64,000 nt of DNA from Pantoea sp. IMH. GTDB taxonomy: Bacteria; Pseudomonadota; Gammaproteobacteria; Enterobacterales; Enterobacteriaceae. The notes beneath the pieces are model-generated. The model did not search any database, was not told the DNA's origin, and saw only the letters and a program-made list of their open reading frames with translations. The stretch covers positions 248,001-312,000 of the forward strand of contig NZ_JFGT01000002.1 in NCBI RefSeq assembly GCF_000599885.1, in the 5' to 3' direction. This document shows, one piece after another, positions 56,901-62,489 of this stretch; the stretch's first letter is position 1, and every line of letters begins with the position of its first letter. A program made the translations under genes and the position numbers.

Positions 56901-57161
56901 AACCAGTTCGCTGTGGTCACCGTCGACGTCATCGAAGAAGAACTGCTGATAGCGCACTACGCTGCCGTCGCGCATATGCAGCACCAAATCGTTACCCTGT
57001 CGCTCAAATTCGGCCACCATGGCACGCGTTCCGTTGATTCTGACCACGCTGGGCTGATTCAACAGAACAGTACGTGAGCCACCGCCTGCGCCTGCCTGTG
57101 AAAGGATTTGTCCATCATCGCGGGACAGGATGTCCACGCTGCCATCATTGAGCTGAGCCAT
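38982..57161 (-). CDS. Giant BapA/LapA-type adhesin, about 56 Ig-like modules
   Basis: 6059 residues in one uninterrupted frame. Residues 1 to about 135 form the BapA prefix-type domain (MAQLNDGSVDILSRDDGQI, YQQFFFDDVDGDHSELVFDD). A hydrophobic helix follows, then an 11-Gly tract and a (TPPV)n stalk. About 56 modules of about 100 residues run from about 56585 to 39740, each built on GDGxLNxxEA ... VTLNGxxYxxTV ... GxWSxxVPA ... VTDxAGN. The C-terminal part has a single RTX-like turn (DGGAGTDTL), the EGVWATAG motif and the tail DNTLGDVLVQHNLQVHVV for type I export. ATG 57161 preferred (GAGG seven bases upstream) over GTG 57179. Expected role: cell-surface attachment and biofilm cohesion. Confidence 0.93.
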   Translation of the reverse strand: MAQLNDGSVDILSRDDGQILSQAGAGGGSRTVLLNQPSVVRINGTRAMVAEFERQGNDLVLHMRDGSVVRYQQFFFDDVDGDHSELVFDDGVNPPEHALFPVTSDIADIQTAMALTPEYESLGSIEPLLLADTGASGGVVTAAGIGALGLAGIAVGAIAGGGGGGGGGGGDGDGGTVTPPVTPPVTPPVTPPVTPTVTLSPFTGDNVLTQAEKGSSQILSGTTTNASAGSALTVTLNGKTYTTSVNADGSWSVTIPAADLALLPQGSNAIRVTVTNADGNSASSGENITVQGGITEPGAPSISINLFAGDDILDGAEKQISQPISGTTTNVQQGQTVTVSLGGITYTTTVGANGNWSLSVPSAALQALTAGSTTITASVSNAAGVAASDAHPITVQPVSQSSITVGELSGDGYLNATEAQSPLNVSGFTSGVPAGTVVTVTLGGRAYTATTGADGSWSVAIPAADLQLLPQGSNLVRATVTLADGTVISNTSAASLNVDTLPPDATINLPFGDGVLSGGEAGTTQTLTGNTGAIGPGQTVTVTLNGNQYTGTVNNDGSWSVSLPPSALQNLPQGSNAISVVVTDPAGNSSTTTTPVNVATAPPGLSVTLPQGPLNEDAVNAPLIVNGVSNGGERVTLTLNDVTYTTTVNPDGTWSISVPASDLQQLPDQNYTVAVTSTDAFGNTATRNETLAVDTTPPALTVNTISGDGFVNAGEMALPLQITGTTTPGSTVLVRFDSVDVTATVDPVTGAWTATLSEDIKAGLADGNYIVTVIATDAAGNQSESYTSVTFITDAANLPTLTLNPLTADDVLNGSEVALDQALTGTASNVQPGREITLTLEGGGTYTGTVLAGGRWSIALPADVLSALENGTQNYTVSVSDIAGNRVTQNGSFEVAVDDTAASLSVGVIAGDNALNTTEAQSDLIISGSSSNLAENTALTVTFNDNTYPALVNANGGWSVTVPAADLVGIPNGSYTVTVTGADTAGDPVSNESALTVRTNFPDNIQITAPFGDGILNAAETDTPQVLTGSTGLAFSDQTVTVTINGEAYPATVNPATGEWQLTLLPEILKSLPEGSADIVVTVRDSLGNEVSASAPVSVDTSAPTLTVAALDNDGLVNAQTQNQPLTLSGTAGAGSTISVVLNGISYATGTNPDGSWSLDIAPSTLQALGDGRYDILVTATDSSGNATPVQIPVTLDTLAPAVTFAPVGGDSYLNAIEHGQPLTLNGTAETGATVVVTLNGVDYPATSDAQGNWSVTVPADAVNNLADGAYTLSAAATDAAGNVAGATQPLNVVAADANLPAISVDTFTSDGILDGAEKELSQFITGTTLNVQAGQIVTLTLNGQQYSGTVQEGGSWSVLVPASALTGLQNGTQTYSVAVSDVAGNPASGSGSFSVDNTFSAIAIGIISDDNQLNGNEAQNDLVISGSSRFVAFGARIFMRFNNTDYETTANADGSWNITVPASALAGLTPGELLVTATATDVNGNTITTTRSLTSDVNPDFGITLDPPFGDGTLNGAESLADQTLTGTTGATGEGQSISLVIGGVTYTGTVDAGGNWAVVLPGAALQALPEGSNTLNITVTDQVGNSSSLNGSVNVDTLAPVLTVDAISQDNRLSLAELSETLTLTGTGTNGDEIILTLNGQDYSATVNTAGAWSIDIPAAALGGLTEGSWDFTIVATDPSGNQTTAIRTVDVDITPPLVTVDAVSGDGYLNAAEGNQPLVVSGSGEEGSNIAVELNGVTYTTLAGTDGAWSLTIPANIVNGLADGSYTLNVTASDRAGNTTLTTTLLNVDKSAPSISVADVTANNILDGAEQQVDQVISGTASNVEAGQTLTVTLNGVDYPTTVQTGGAWQVVLPAAALTALANGSQTLTVTVTDAAGNTGTADKTFSVDNTISSIAISPLSGDGYLNAVEAGSELPVTGITTNVAEGSVVTFTLGGVEYTTTVEADGSWSLTVPSAALTALEDGLQTATVSVVASNGETFTGSGTLNVLQDSLPAPTLQTPFTDGTLTNAEATINQTLTGETGVQGAGQTVTVTIAGTDYSATVNSAGVWTLLLTPEVLQALPQGATTITVTATDVAGNAATTAGVPIAIDTSLPVFTLDPLAGGDGILNGDEQDNPLAISGTGTPGETITVTLNAVEYTATVGENGNWSLTIPPGDLAELADGLYTLTLTATDAAGNATTLNESLNVDTAAPLFTFDPIAEDNIIDRAEQNQPLIITGTGSEGDTITVTLGGVDYPARVGSDGTWSLTIPPAGLANLSEGDNSVTVTATTPAGNSLSQTTIVALDSSVDIALIVNTISGDGVVNAAEAAAGFNVTGSVPDNTTTVVVTINGVDYPATVAANGLWSATIPAGALGALADNAYPVLVTATAADGGSVSVPSSVILATTAPVFTLATPSGDGFLNQAGQDQPLALSGTGDAGVSIRVTLNGVPYTATVDEAGNWSVTVPATDLATLTDGDYQVSVTATDPAGNSTTQSSPLTVDLTAPFLVINPVSGDGVLNAAEQGQPLTVSGSAERGATIIVTLENQDYTATAGQNGQWTLTIPAAELAALTNGDYTLTVVATDPAGNTTLADTPLTVVADADVLPVLTLNDFAGNAILDAAEQQVDQQLSGTVANVEAGQTVTVTLNGATYTGVVQASGAWSVTLPAAALTGLEEGSQSYTVSVEDAAGNPATATGNFEVNTLLSGLAFNPIGGDGYLNAEEALSDLTISGTSANVAEGSTLIVTLNETDYPALVGPDGTWSLVVTAADLAALAEGPLAVTVSGTDAAGNPVSGEATLNVATELPVITPDTLFGDGTLNASEALSGQTLSGSTGLTGDGQTVSVVINGTTLPGTVDNNGAWSISVPAAILQALPQGETPASVTVSDAAGNSVTSDVTLNVDTLPPALTVADLAGDGILNAVEQGNNLTLNGTGEADAALIVTLNGADYTTTVGPDGEWTLDIPAADLAGLTDGSYTLNVTATDAAGNSSTVNAPLTVKADAASLPGLTVNPFAGNDILDGAEQQTAQLLSGSTSNVEPGQTVTVTLGDQIYTTQVQADGSWSLSVPAAALGQLADGTATIGIAVSDVAGNPASVTRDLTVNSATSGIGIDPLSGDGFLNSAEAQDALIVTGTTANVAVGSTVTIDFNGQTFTGEVGVNGIWNVIIPAASLAGLQDGNATLTASATDATGEPVSSSTTLDVRVNQLPQPVLDTPFTDGVLNGSEAAVTKTLTGNTGVTGNGQTVSLDINGETLTGVVDADGNWSISVPATSLQTLPQGGNTLEITVSDAAGNSSTLPVPVVVDTTAPTLSLNPIAGDGVINAGEATEDITVSGGSTGAEAGQLVTVSLYGQSFTTTTDADGNWSLQLPAGLLTNAPDGSYPIVVTLSDAAGNPTSATADVTLSTLSLQPTINTPFGDSFLNISESQADQVLSGTTGASGANQSVLVTIAGTDYTASVDENGNWTLPVTAATLQGLDNGAQTITVTVTDAQGNTGVTNSTITVDLVAPTLQLNPVAGDNIINAAELLQPVSITGTASASEAGQLLTVTFNGQSYQQVVQDDGSWRLDLPSDVTQALADGVYPVTVTLNDSAGNTITQDLSVTVQASPASLPTIAVDVVSLDDYINRAEAGQELTLSGSTTNVGAGQIVTVVLNGISYTTTVQANGSWSATVPAADVAALDDGAQTLSVSVSDTAGNPASSTRDITKIAQDASQPTITIDPVTGDDVLNVTEAQGDVTITGTSQRIPAGETITVTLNGNTYPATVDAEGNWSATIPAADAQALAQGSNDLTATGSDVAGNPATFTDSFTVDTQPPLLTVSLGAGADDILNLAEALVGLTVSGTTDAGLDVNVTLNGNTYSVTAGGDGSWSLVIPASDLLLLQDGSVDVGVSVTDANGNTATDLLELGVAINAPPQLTLETPFVDGLLNATEAAAEQVISGTATNLPAGTAIVVTVGTLTFNGTVGADNSWSVTIPAGELTPLGDGAFQVSVTAADAAGNPASAETSIELLVTDLPAVTINTPFVDGLLNATEAGVDQILSGTTGIIGEGQTITLSIDDGRLPLTTTVDAQGRWSVTLTASQLTDIGNGTHTINVTVSDRAGNTSSDDLDFTAIITGLPAPTLVTPFTDGVLNAVEAAQGGVLTGVTGITGAQSVSISVNGTAYAATVDPATGAWSLPLPASLLTTLPDGSWPITVTVTDSVGNVGTTNGSLLVAINDLPDVSINLPFGDGQLNVAEAALDQVLSGSTGKIAPGQTVTVSIDGGAPLEATVNANGDWSLTLSPAALAALGSGSHNVAVTATDSAGNSNTDSLDFAARLELPVPTITTPFGDGTLNISEAGAAITLTGTTGVTGLNQGVLLQIDVGGTIYTGVVNEQGNWSVALPAGALRGLDNGLHSIDVTVIDPAGNTNTESLDFTAALTPPVPVLNTPFVDGFLNGAEVTAGASLSGTTGATGDGQSVTVTLGGENYTLEVAADGSWTLDLTPLQLGALPQGAQNVTVLATDGAGNSASVTGSVTVDTQAPVITLLPFTGDDTLTYVESLTNQTLSGTVTGASPGQPVTVTIGGVTLTGVVQAGGVWSVTVPPAALAALGTGATGEIAVAITDVAGNTGTANAIVGLDLAVPATPLFTLAPVSGDNIINAGDADTLTIGGTYANLPPTAGEEGSTVTVTINGIPVGTVVVNGPEGNWSITVPNTVATLPEGTLEIVATLETPEAGSLTDSGALIVDRVPPTLTINPVTGDGVLNGSEAAVTQLISGTAPVSEAGRAVTLTLNGKSYTAIVQDDGSWSASVPAGDLQQLNDQGYQINASLTDAAGNTGTADATVTVDTGGPLLQVDALLGNNVLNATDILTTQLLTGTASGAEGQTIGLYLGDGSPIATAIVNEDGTFSLDLTPQVLGSLTEGTLVFGLRVSDASGNQTDATLTVNKIVNQALNLVVDSVFGDGFLNAADTTVAQVITGVATSAGIGAIVSLEIGGTTLEANVGQDGKFALVVPPSVLGLLSGGDLELNLVLTDAAGNTRTVGETVTAILDNPVIGSLTGLFGGDNLLSIVEAGLAQTIGGTIDAAVGSDVTVTLGSKSYTTKLTAGGNWSLTIPPLDLGALASGTLALGVKVVDPAGNTASSSVNVGILTQQPSITLSPLFGDGILNIADALVNQTISGTVNNVAAGTVVRLSIGNTTVDATVGQNGAFTATVTPDILGTLTSGNITVGASLTDAAGNTASTSLGAVVKLNAPVISVNPLFGDGLLNVADALLGQAIGGTITGAEPGSRVVITVAGTQFVTTTAANGSFNIGLSPAILQGLADGNLTVGVSVTDSAGNTTSTTAGAIVGVQNLPTITLNPLFGDGVLNLLESLVTQTISGTVGNVAPGSTVSIRLGNTSVTAEVAPNGTFSAAISPAILSTLLDGNLTVGVSVTDRVGNTSSVNAGVKVGIGVSPAVTVNTIFGDGVLSAADLNSTQTISGTTTNVTAGSAISVSLGGKAYTTTVSGNGGWSLSVPKTDLAALANGTQTVNVTVTDAYGNTASNSGTLNVIAQTPPTITLSSIFGDGLLNATDALTAQTISGTTTNAEGATIRVNVGATSLTTTVGANGAWSVSVPAAALAALPDGTAQVTATLTNAAGNTGTGSGTAQVGIQTLPTVTLTPSSVFGGDHYLNLTEANTAQTIGGTSTNAVGSTVAVNVAGNVFTTTVGANGSWSVSVPSSTLRGIADGSHTVSVTLTDRVGNTSTASDTFVAVTNNLPVIGVDPVLSLVSVLLTGLTISGGTRNLPQGTLLNVTLNGTTRQATVDALGRYSVKFTGGVLTALSLNSIVAVAAVDPAGNQVSTSTTLLLGSLLPTASATALLAMVADDAGAVAATEARTSSGEETNGIIVQATTVDSTLVTGSDTRATDTATKAAATAEESVSSGTTPAAVDDGEYSIGGLVIMLADGQSVEGASVTGSSGEDLVMLNTLNFDHIDGGAGTDTLMLTGDNMVLDLTSLGLKIENVEIIDLGNAGNNSIKLDLYDALNLTDNPEEDLMIKGVTGDRVTLTNGDEGVWATAGQRTVDGQVYDVYHNSALSSDNTLGDVLVQHNLQVHVV
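50250..56260 (-). repeat. Higher-order repeat: five Ig modules, four copies
   Basis: In the first part of the adhesin array the modules come in a fixed order of types B-C-D-A-A. Type B is marked by ILDGAEKQ/ILDGAEQQ (near 56225, 54725, 53210, 51725), type C by GDGYLNATEAQ-like starts (near 55925, 54412, 52910, 51438) and type D by PFGDG/PFTDG with GEAG/NAEAT-like endings (near 55613, 54116, 52620, 51136). All three markers give a period of about 1.47-1.52 kb. After the fourth copy the order changes: the next B modules are near 49345 and 48155. Confidence 0.75.
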
Positions 57162-57954
57162 GAGTAACCTCTTGAGCACCGAATAAAGTCTGGACCCCCT
57201 CAGAATTAAGAAAAATTTCTCAATTAAAAAAGGATCAAGTGTTGCCCGACTCTGAAGAGTCAGGTTTTCACCCGGTTCACAAGCAGCTCACAAGCGGCTG
57301 AAGGCGTAAAAAATGCGGAGTAAAATGGGGTTAAATGCGTTTTTTATAAATTTTATCTTTTAAAGCGTAAAGAAGTTCCGTTCTTTATGGGTTGATAATC
57401 ATGAATCGAATAGATAAAAATAATTAATCATATGGTATAGTTCAGATGAGGGGAAGTTGTCAAAAAATGTTAATAACTTTTTAATATAAAGTTTCATTTT
57501 ATTGATTTTACACAAGGTAATTGGACTTAAATCAGGTATCGGACTGGCGCAGTTAACCTGTAAACAGGGCCACTTCGACCTTTTAGCGCCTCAGCCTCCA
57601 GCGAAAAATTTCTGGCAAATTGTGAAAATCGTCTCATAACACTGCGTTGTGGATTGGCGAAAAGATGATCATCCCAGGAGCGCTAAGAAACGGGAAAATA
57701 CATTTTTTCACGCTATATTAATGATTTGAGTTAAGTTGCACTATTATACCAACCTGCCAGGAGTTATCCGGAAATCACGGCTTAGGCGGAAAAATCTGTT
57801 ATCAGAGCCGTTTTTCAAGGTTAAATAGTTTTACCGTGTGTATCCATGGGGCTTCGCAAGGCTAAGCCTCGTGAGAATGTAGTGCTAATTCCTTCATTAA
57901 AGATAAGAAACATGCTAAAAAGTAGCGCCGTTCGCTACAGCTTACAGAGAGACA
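57162..57954. other. AT-rich regulatory region between adhesin and MFS gene
   Basis: 793 bp between divergent genes, much more A/T-rich than its surroundings (for example 57330-57530), a composition typical of H-NS-bound control regions of adhesin genes. Several possible -10 elements are present (TATAGT near 57436 on the plus strand, TATTAT near 57742), none with a convincing -35. No gene of its own was recognised. Confidence 0.45.
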
Positions 57955-59109
57955 ATGACGACACTGGATGCTCAACACGCCAACCCCAGCTCAGTCGCCA
58001 CGCAGCATGCCACCCGTACCGTTTTTTTTATTGCGGGGATAGGCATGGCCGCCTGGGCGCCACTGGTTCCCTATGCCAAAGCGCGGGCGCTGCTCAGTGA
58101 AGGTGCGCTGGGGACGCTCCTGCTTTTCCTCGGCCTCGGATCGCTTATCGCGATGCCGCTTACCGGCATGCTGGTTGGCCGTTTTGGCTGTCGCCGGGTG
58201 ATCACCCTCGGGGCGCTGTTTGTGCTGCTCGCCCTGCCGCTACTGGCGACGCTTTCCACACCGGTAAGCCTGGCGCTGGCGTTGATGATGTTCGGTGCAG
58301 CGATTGGTCTGGTGGATGTCGCGATGAATATTCAGGCTGTGGAGGTCGAAAAAGCGTCCGGACGCGTGATGATGTCCGGCTTCCACGGTTTTTACAGCGT
58401 GGGGGGCATTGCCGGGGCGGGTGTGGTCAGCGCCTGCCTCGTCGCCGGGTTTTCTCCCCTTGCCGCCGTAGGTGTGGCGGCGGCAATGATTATCCTGCTC
58501 TGGCTGTTCAGCCAGCGCTATCTTCTCAGCCAGCGGCTGCATCAGCCGGACGCGCCGCTTTTTGTCCTGCCGCGCGGCTGGGTACTTTTTCTGGGCCTGT
58601 TGTGCTTTATTCTTTTTCTCGCGGAAGGTGCCATTCTGGACTGGGGCGCGCTCTTTCTGACCCAGAGCCGCGATCTGCCGCCGTCTCAGGCAGGCCTTGG
58701 CTACGCGCTCTTTTCGGTGGCGATGACTATCGGCAGGCTGAGCGGCGATCGCATCGTCAATTTCTTTGGCCGCACCGCCACGCTGTGCTGCGGATCGCTC
58801 TGTGCGGCCGCAGGATTGCTGCTCGCCACGCTGGTGCCCAGCGCAACGATGACGCTCGTCGGTTTCGTGCTGGTGGGGCTTGGTGGCTCCAATGCCGTCC
58901 CTATCATGTTCAGCGCCGCCGGTAAGCAGACCGCGATGCCGGTCAATCTGGCGATTTCTTCCATGACAACCATAGGTTATGCAGGTATTCTGGCAGGCCC
59001 GGCGCTGATTGGCTTTATCTCACAGTGGTTCAGTCTGGCGACGGCCTTTGGCCTTATTGCCGTCCTGCTGTTAGTCGTGGCCGCCAGCGCCCGGCCAATC
59101 ACACGTTAA
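57955..59109 (+). CDS. MFS transporter, YbjJ-like
   Basis: 384 residues, 12 hydrophobic helices. Features of the YbjJ/FucP-like MFS branch are GLVDVAMNIQAVEVEKASGR, SGFHGFYSVGGIAGAG, LFLAEGAILDWGALF and GLGGSNAVPIMFSAAG. The substrate is unknown. The motif after helix 2 is GRFGCRRVI. The ATG follows CAGAGAGAC. Its stop is only 21 bp from rcsD, so read-through into the phosphorelay genes is possible. It does not occupy this place in E. coli and came with, or before, the adhesin locus. Confidence 0.82.
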   Translation: MTTLDAQHANPSSVATQHATRTVFFIAGIGMAAWAPLVPYAKARALLSEGALGTLLLFLGLGSLIAMPLTGMLVGRFGCRRVITLGALFVLLALPLLATLSTPVSLALALMMFGAAIGLVDVAMNIQAVEVEKASGRVMMSGFHGFYSVGGIAGAGVVSACLVAGFSPLAAVGVAAAMIILLWLFSQRYLLSQRLHQPDAPLFVLPRGWVLFLGLLCFILFLAEGAILDWGALFLTQSRDLPPSQAGLGYALFSVAMTIGRLSGDRIVNFFGRTATLCCGSLCAAAGLLLATLVPSATMTLVGFVLVGLGGSNAVPIMFSAAGKQTAMPVNLAISSMTTIGYAGILAGPALIGFISQWFSLATAFGLIAVLLLVVAASARPITR

Positions 59110-59130
59110 CTGGGGTATCACGCTACGCTT

Positions 59131-61791
59131 ATGTTGCCATACAAATTCCCGCTGACCTCAGGCAATGTCACGCGCTTCTTCGCGATATTTATCCTTGTGC
59201 TGCTGCTCGCCTCAGGATTTATGATCCACAACGCGGTAAACGCCTGGCTGAAGGACAAGCGCTATGCCATGGAAGATATCACCCATGCCATGCAAAAACG
59301 TATTGATACCTACCGCTTCGCCACCTGGCAGATCTATGAAAATCTGGCCGCCAGCGCCGCAGGCACGCCGCCTAACAGCCTGCAGGAAACCCGGCTGCGT
59401 CCGGACGTTTACTATCTTGAAAAAACGCGGCGTAAAACCGAAGCGCTGATTTTCGGCTCTCATGACAGCAGCACGCTCGATATGACGCTGCGTATGTCTA
59501 ACTATCTCGATACGCTCTGGGGTGCAGAGAACAGCACCTGGTCGATGTATTTTCTGAACGGCCAGGATAACAGCATGATTCTGATCTCCACCCTGCCGCT
59601 CAAGGATATGGCTACCCGCTATAAAGAGAGCACCATCAGTACTATCGTTGAAGCACGCCGGACAGAAATGCTGCAACAGGCTAATGCCCTTGATGAACGC
59701 GAGAGCTTCTCACCTCTGCGTCGTTTCGCCTGGCAGAACGATCACTATTTCACCGTGCGCACCACCTTTAATCAGCCGGGACACCTGGCGACGGTCGTGG
59801 CATTCGATCTGCCGATTAACGATCTGATCCCGCTCAGTATGCCGCTGGAAAATTTCCAGCTTAAGCAGGATGTGATGGTGCCCGTCGGCGATGCGCCGGG
59901 TAGCGACGCCACGCATAACAGTAAAGTGAGCCTTGGTAATAATTACGTTGAGATTGCCGCCTCGTTAACCAGCACCCCGCTCCAGCTGACCTACCGGGTA
60001 CCGCTGATGGGCCTGATTGGCGATACGCTACGTAATTTACTGTGGCCGCTGCTGGCAAATTTTGCGCTGCTGCTGCTCTCACTCAGCGGGCTGTTCCTGC
60101 TTCGTCAGCAGTCGCTGCGTCCGAGTGAAAACCAGAGCGCGGAGCTGGACTCGCTGCGCATGCTGAATGAAGAGATTGTCGGTAGCCTGCCGGTTGGCCT
60201 GCTGGTCTATGATTTCGCCAATAACCGGACCCTGATCAGCAACAAAATTGCCGAGCATCTGCTGCCGCATCTCAACCTGCAAAAAATTATCAATATGTCC
60301 GACCAGCATCAGGGCATTTTGCAGGCGACGGTAAACAATGAAGTGTATGAAATTCGCCACGCGCGCAGCGCCATCTCCCCGAACACGCAGCTCTTTATGA
60401 TGCGCGATCAGGATCGCGAACTGCTGGTGAATAAGAAGCTGCAAAAAGCGCAGCAGGTTCTGGATAAAAACCACCAGACGCGTCAGCAGCTGTTGCAGAA
60501 TCTGGGCCACGCGCTGAACGCTCCGCTCAATAAAGTGATCGCGCAGCTTGAATCGTTAAGCCGCACCCAGCCGGGAGATGAAATCGACACCGTGCTGGAA
60601 GAGTCCCATGCGCTCAGCCGCCTTGTTGATGATATCGTTCTGCTTAACCGGCTGGAAACGCACGACTGGGCGCCGGATGCAGGCGCGTTTAATCTGCAGG
60701 CGCTGCTTGATGAACTGGTGCAGGAGGCGCTGCCTTCTCTGCGGCGTAAAGGGCTGCGGCTGCTGGTCAGCAACCGGCTGAACGTGGATCAAATCCGCTT
60801 CGGTGACCGGCGTGCGCTATACAAGATTCTCTCCACGCTGCTGCACTACTCCATCACCAGCACCACCTGGGGCCGGATCAGCATTGAGATAGACCATCCG
60901 GCCGACCATCCTGACCGGCTGAGTATCGAAATCGTCGATACCGGCGCTGGCCTGACCGTTGATGAGATGGGCAATAATGATTTCCCTTTCCTCGGCGAAA
61001 CCCGCCAGGATCGTTTCGGTCAGGCCTCCGGGCTGGCGTTCTTCCTCTGTAAACAGCTCTGCAAACAGCTGGGCGGCCATCTTGCCATCGCGGCGCGGCC
61101 CGATATCGGTACGCGCTACAGTATCGAAGTTCACGCGCCGGAAGAGAACCAGCAGGCCCAGGAAGAGAAATTGCTGGAAGGATTAACCACGCTTATCGAG
61201 ATCACGGTAGATGACGTGCGGAAAATCGTGGTTCATCAGCTGGAAAACTGGGGAGCGAGCTGCATTACGCCGGATGAACGCTTCTCCGGCCAGGATCACG
61301 ATCTTCTGATCACTGACGATCCGGCCCGGATGACGCCGTGGGCACTGCTGCTCGTGGATGATGAAACTGGCTTCAGCTCACTGTCTCCAAACCAGCTGAG
61401 GGTAAACTTTAATATCAGCAGTGCCATGCAGGATGCGCTGCTGCAGCTGATTGAGTTGCAGCTTGCCGAAGATGAATCCGGTGCGGAGTGGGAAGAAGAA
61501 CAGGATGCGATTCAGCTTTTCGCCCCAGGATATTTCCAGCTCTTCGTCGATACAGTACCAGATGATGTGAAGAGATTGTATAATGAGGCGGCGGAAAGGG
61601 ACTGGAGTTCGCTTGCTCAGACTGCACATCGCCTGAAGGGCGTGTTTGCCATGCTCAATTTGACACCGGGCAAGCAGCTTTGTGAAACGTTAGAACAGCA
61701 CATTTCAGAGTGTGACGATTCAAACATTAAAAATACCACCAGTGAGATTGACCGTTACGTCAACGATCTGCTGCAGCAAGGTAACCAATAA
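59131..61791 (+). CDS. rcsD: Phosphotransfer protein RcsD
   Basis: 886 residues (E. coli 890). Inner-membrane intermediate that passes phosphate from RcsC to RcsB. Two transmembrane helices (about 10-32 and 305-325) enclose a periplasmic domain with DVYYLEKTRRKTEALIFGSH and NQPGHLATVVAFDLPINDLI. A PAS-like and a histidine-kinase-like region without a usable phosphorylation His follow, then the RcsD-ABL domain and the C-terminal HPt domain with His833 in QTAHRLKGVFAMLNL. rcsB starts one base after its stop codon. Confidence 0.96.
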   Translation: MLPYKFPLTSGNVTRFFAIFILVLLLASGFMIHNAVNAWLKDKRYAMEDITHAMQKRIDTYRFATWQIYENLAASAAGTPPNSLQETRLRPDVYYLEKTRRKTEALIFGSHDSSTLDMTLRMSNYLDTLWGAENSTWSMYFLNGQDNSMILISTLPLKDMATRYKESTISTIVEARRTEMLQQANALDERESFSPLRRFAWQNDHYFTVRTTFNQPGHLATVVAFDLPINDLIPLSMPLENFQLKQDVMVPVGDAPGSDATHNSKVSLGNNYVEIAASLTSTPLQLTYRVPLMGLIGDTLRNLLWPLLANFALLLLSLSGLFLLRQQSLRPSENQSAELDSLRMLNEEIVGSLPVGLLVYDFANNRTLISNKIAEHLLPHLNLQKIINMSDQHQGILQATVNNEVYEIRHARSAISPNTQLFMMRDQDRELLVNKKLQKAQQVLDKNHQTRQQLLQNLGHALNAPLNKVIAQLESLSRTQPGDEIDTVLEESHALSRLVDDIVLLNRLETHDWAPDAGAFNLQALLDELVQEALPSLRRKGLRLLVSNRLNVDQIRFGDRRALYKILSTLLHYSITSTTWGRISIEIDHPADHPDRLSIEIVDTGAGLTVDEMGNNDFPFLGETRQDRFGQASGLAFFLCKQLCKQLGGHLAIAARPDIGTRYSIEVHAPEENQQAQEEKLLEGLTTLIEITVDDVRKIVVHQLENWGASCITPDERFSGQDHDLLITDDPARMTPWALLLVDDETGFSSLSPNQLRVNFNISSAMQDALLQLIELQLAEDESGAEWEEEQDAIQLFAPGYFQLFVDTVPDDVKRLYNEAAERDWSSLAQTAHRLKGVFAMLNLTPGKQLCETLEQHISECDDSNIKNTTSEIDRYVNDLLQQGNQ

Positions 61792-61792
61792 T

Positions 61793-62443
61793 ATGAACAA
61801 CTTGAACGTAATTATTGCCGATGATCACCCGATTGTTCTGTTCGGTATTCGCAAGTCACTTGAACAGATTGAATGGGTTAATGTAGTTGGTGAGTTCGAA
61901 GATTCCACAGCACTGATTAACAGCCTCTCTAAACTTGATGCCAACGTCCTGATCACCGATTTATCGATGCCGGGTGAAAAGTATGGCGACGGCATTACGC
62001 TGATCAAATATATCAAGCGCCACTATCCGGATCTGTCGATCATTGTTCTGACCATGAACAATAATCCGGCGATCTTAAGCGCGGTACTGGATCTTGATAT
62101 TGAAGGGATCGTGCTGAAACAGGGCGCGCCAACCGACCTGCCGAAAGCGCTGGCAGCCCTGCAGAAAGGGAAGAAGTATACGCCGGATAGCGTGGCCAAA
62201 CTGCTCGAAAAAATCAGCGCGGGCGGCTACGGTGACAAACGTCTTTCTCCGAAAGAGAGTGAAGTTTTGCGCCTGTTTGCCGAAGGTTTCCTGGTAACCG
62301 AAATCGCCAAGAAGCTTAACCGCAGCATTAAAACCATCAGTAGCCAGAAGAAGTCAGCAATGATGAAACTGGGCGTGGAAAACGATATCGCGCTGCTGAA
62401 CTATCTCTCCTCCGTCAGTACCACACCGGTCGACAGAGAGTGA
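61793..62443 (+). CDS. rcsB: Response regulator RcsB
   Basis: 216 residues, the same length as in E. coli. The receiver domain has the acidic pocket IIADDHP and phosphoacceptor Asp56 in LITDLSMPG. The C-terminal LuxR-type helix-turn-helix is LSPKESEVLRLFAEGFLVTE followed by RSIKTISSQKKSAMMKLG. Controls capsule/exopolysaccharide, motility and stress genes, alone or with RcsA, BglJ or GadE. Start at ATG 61793, one base after the rcsD stop; the frame is open upstream inside rcsD but that part is not homologous. Confidence 0.97.
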   Translation: MNNLNVIIADDHPIVLFGIRKSLEQIEWVNVVGEFEDSTALINSLSKLDANVLITDLSMPGEKYGDGITLIKYIKRHYPDLSIIVLTMNNNPAILSAVLDLDIEGIVLKQGAPTDLPKALAALQKGKKYTPDSVAKLLEKISAGGYGDKRLSPKESEVLRLFAEGFLVTEIAKKLNRSIKTISSQKKSAMMKLGVENDIALLNYLSSVSTTPVDRE

Positions 62444-62462
62444 TATTCCGCTAGCGTACTCA

Positions 62463-62488
62463 AAGGGCGGAAACTTTCCGCCCTTTTT
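62463..62488. terminator. Bidirectional terminator between rcsB and rcsC
   Basis: AAAGGGCGGAAA-CTT-TCCGCCCTTTTT: a stem of GGGCGGA / TCCGCCC with A and T runs on the two sides, between the convergent rcsB and rcsC. Confidence 0.92.
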
Positions 62489-62489
62489 A

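Noticed and set aside
39220..57077. Long open frames on the plus strand opposite the giant adhesin, up to 488 codons (49326-50792)
   Set aside because: They mirror the codon periodicity of the Ig repeats, have low-complexity or Val/Ala/Ser-rich composition, no ribosome-binding sites and no family features.
57162..57954. RcsAB box controlling the adhesin
   Set aside because: No sequence close to the RcsAB consensus was found in the upstream region by eye.
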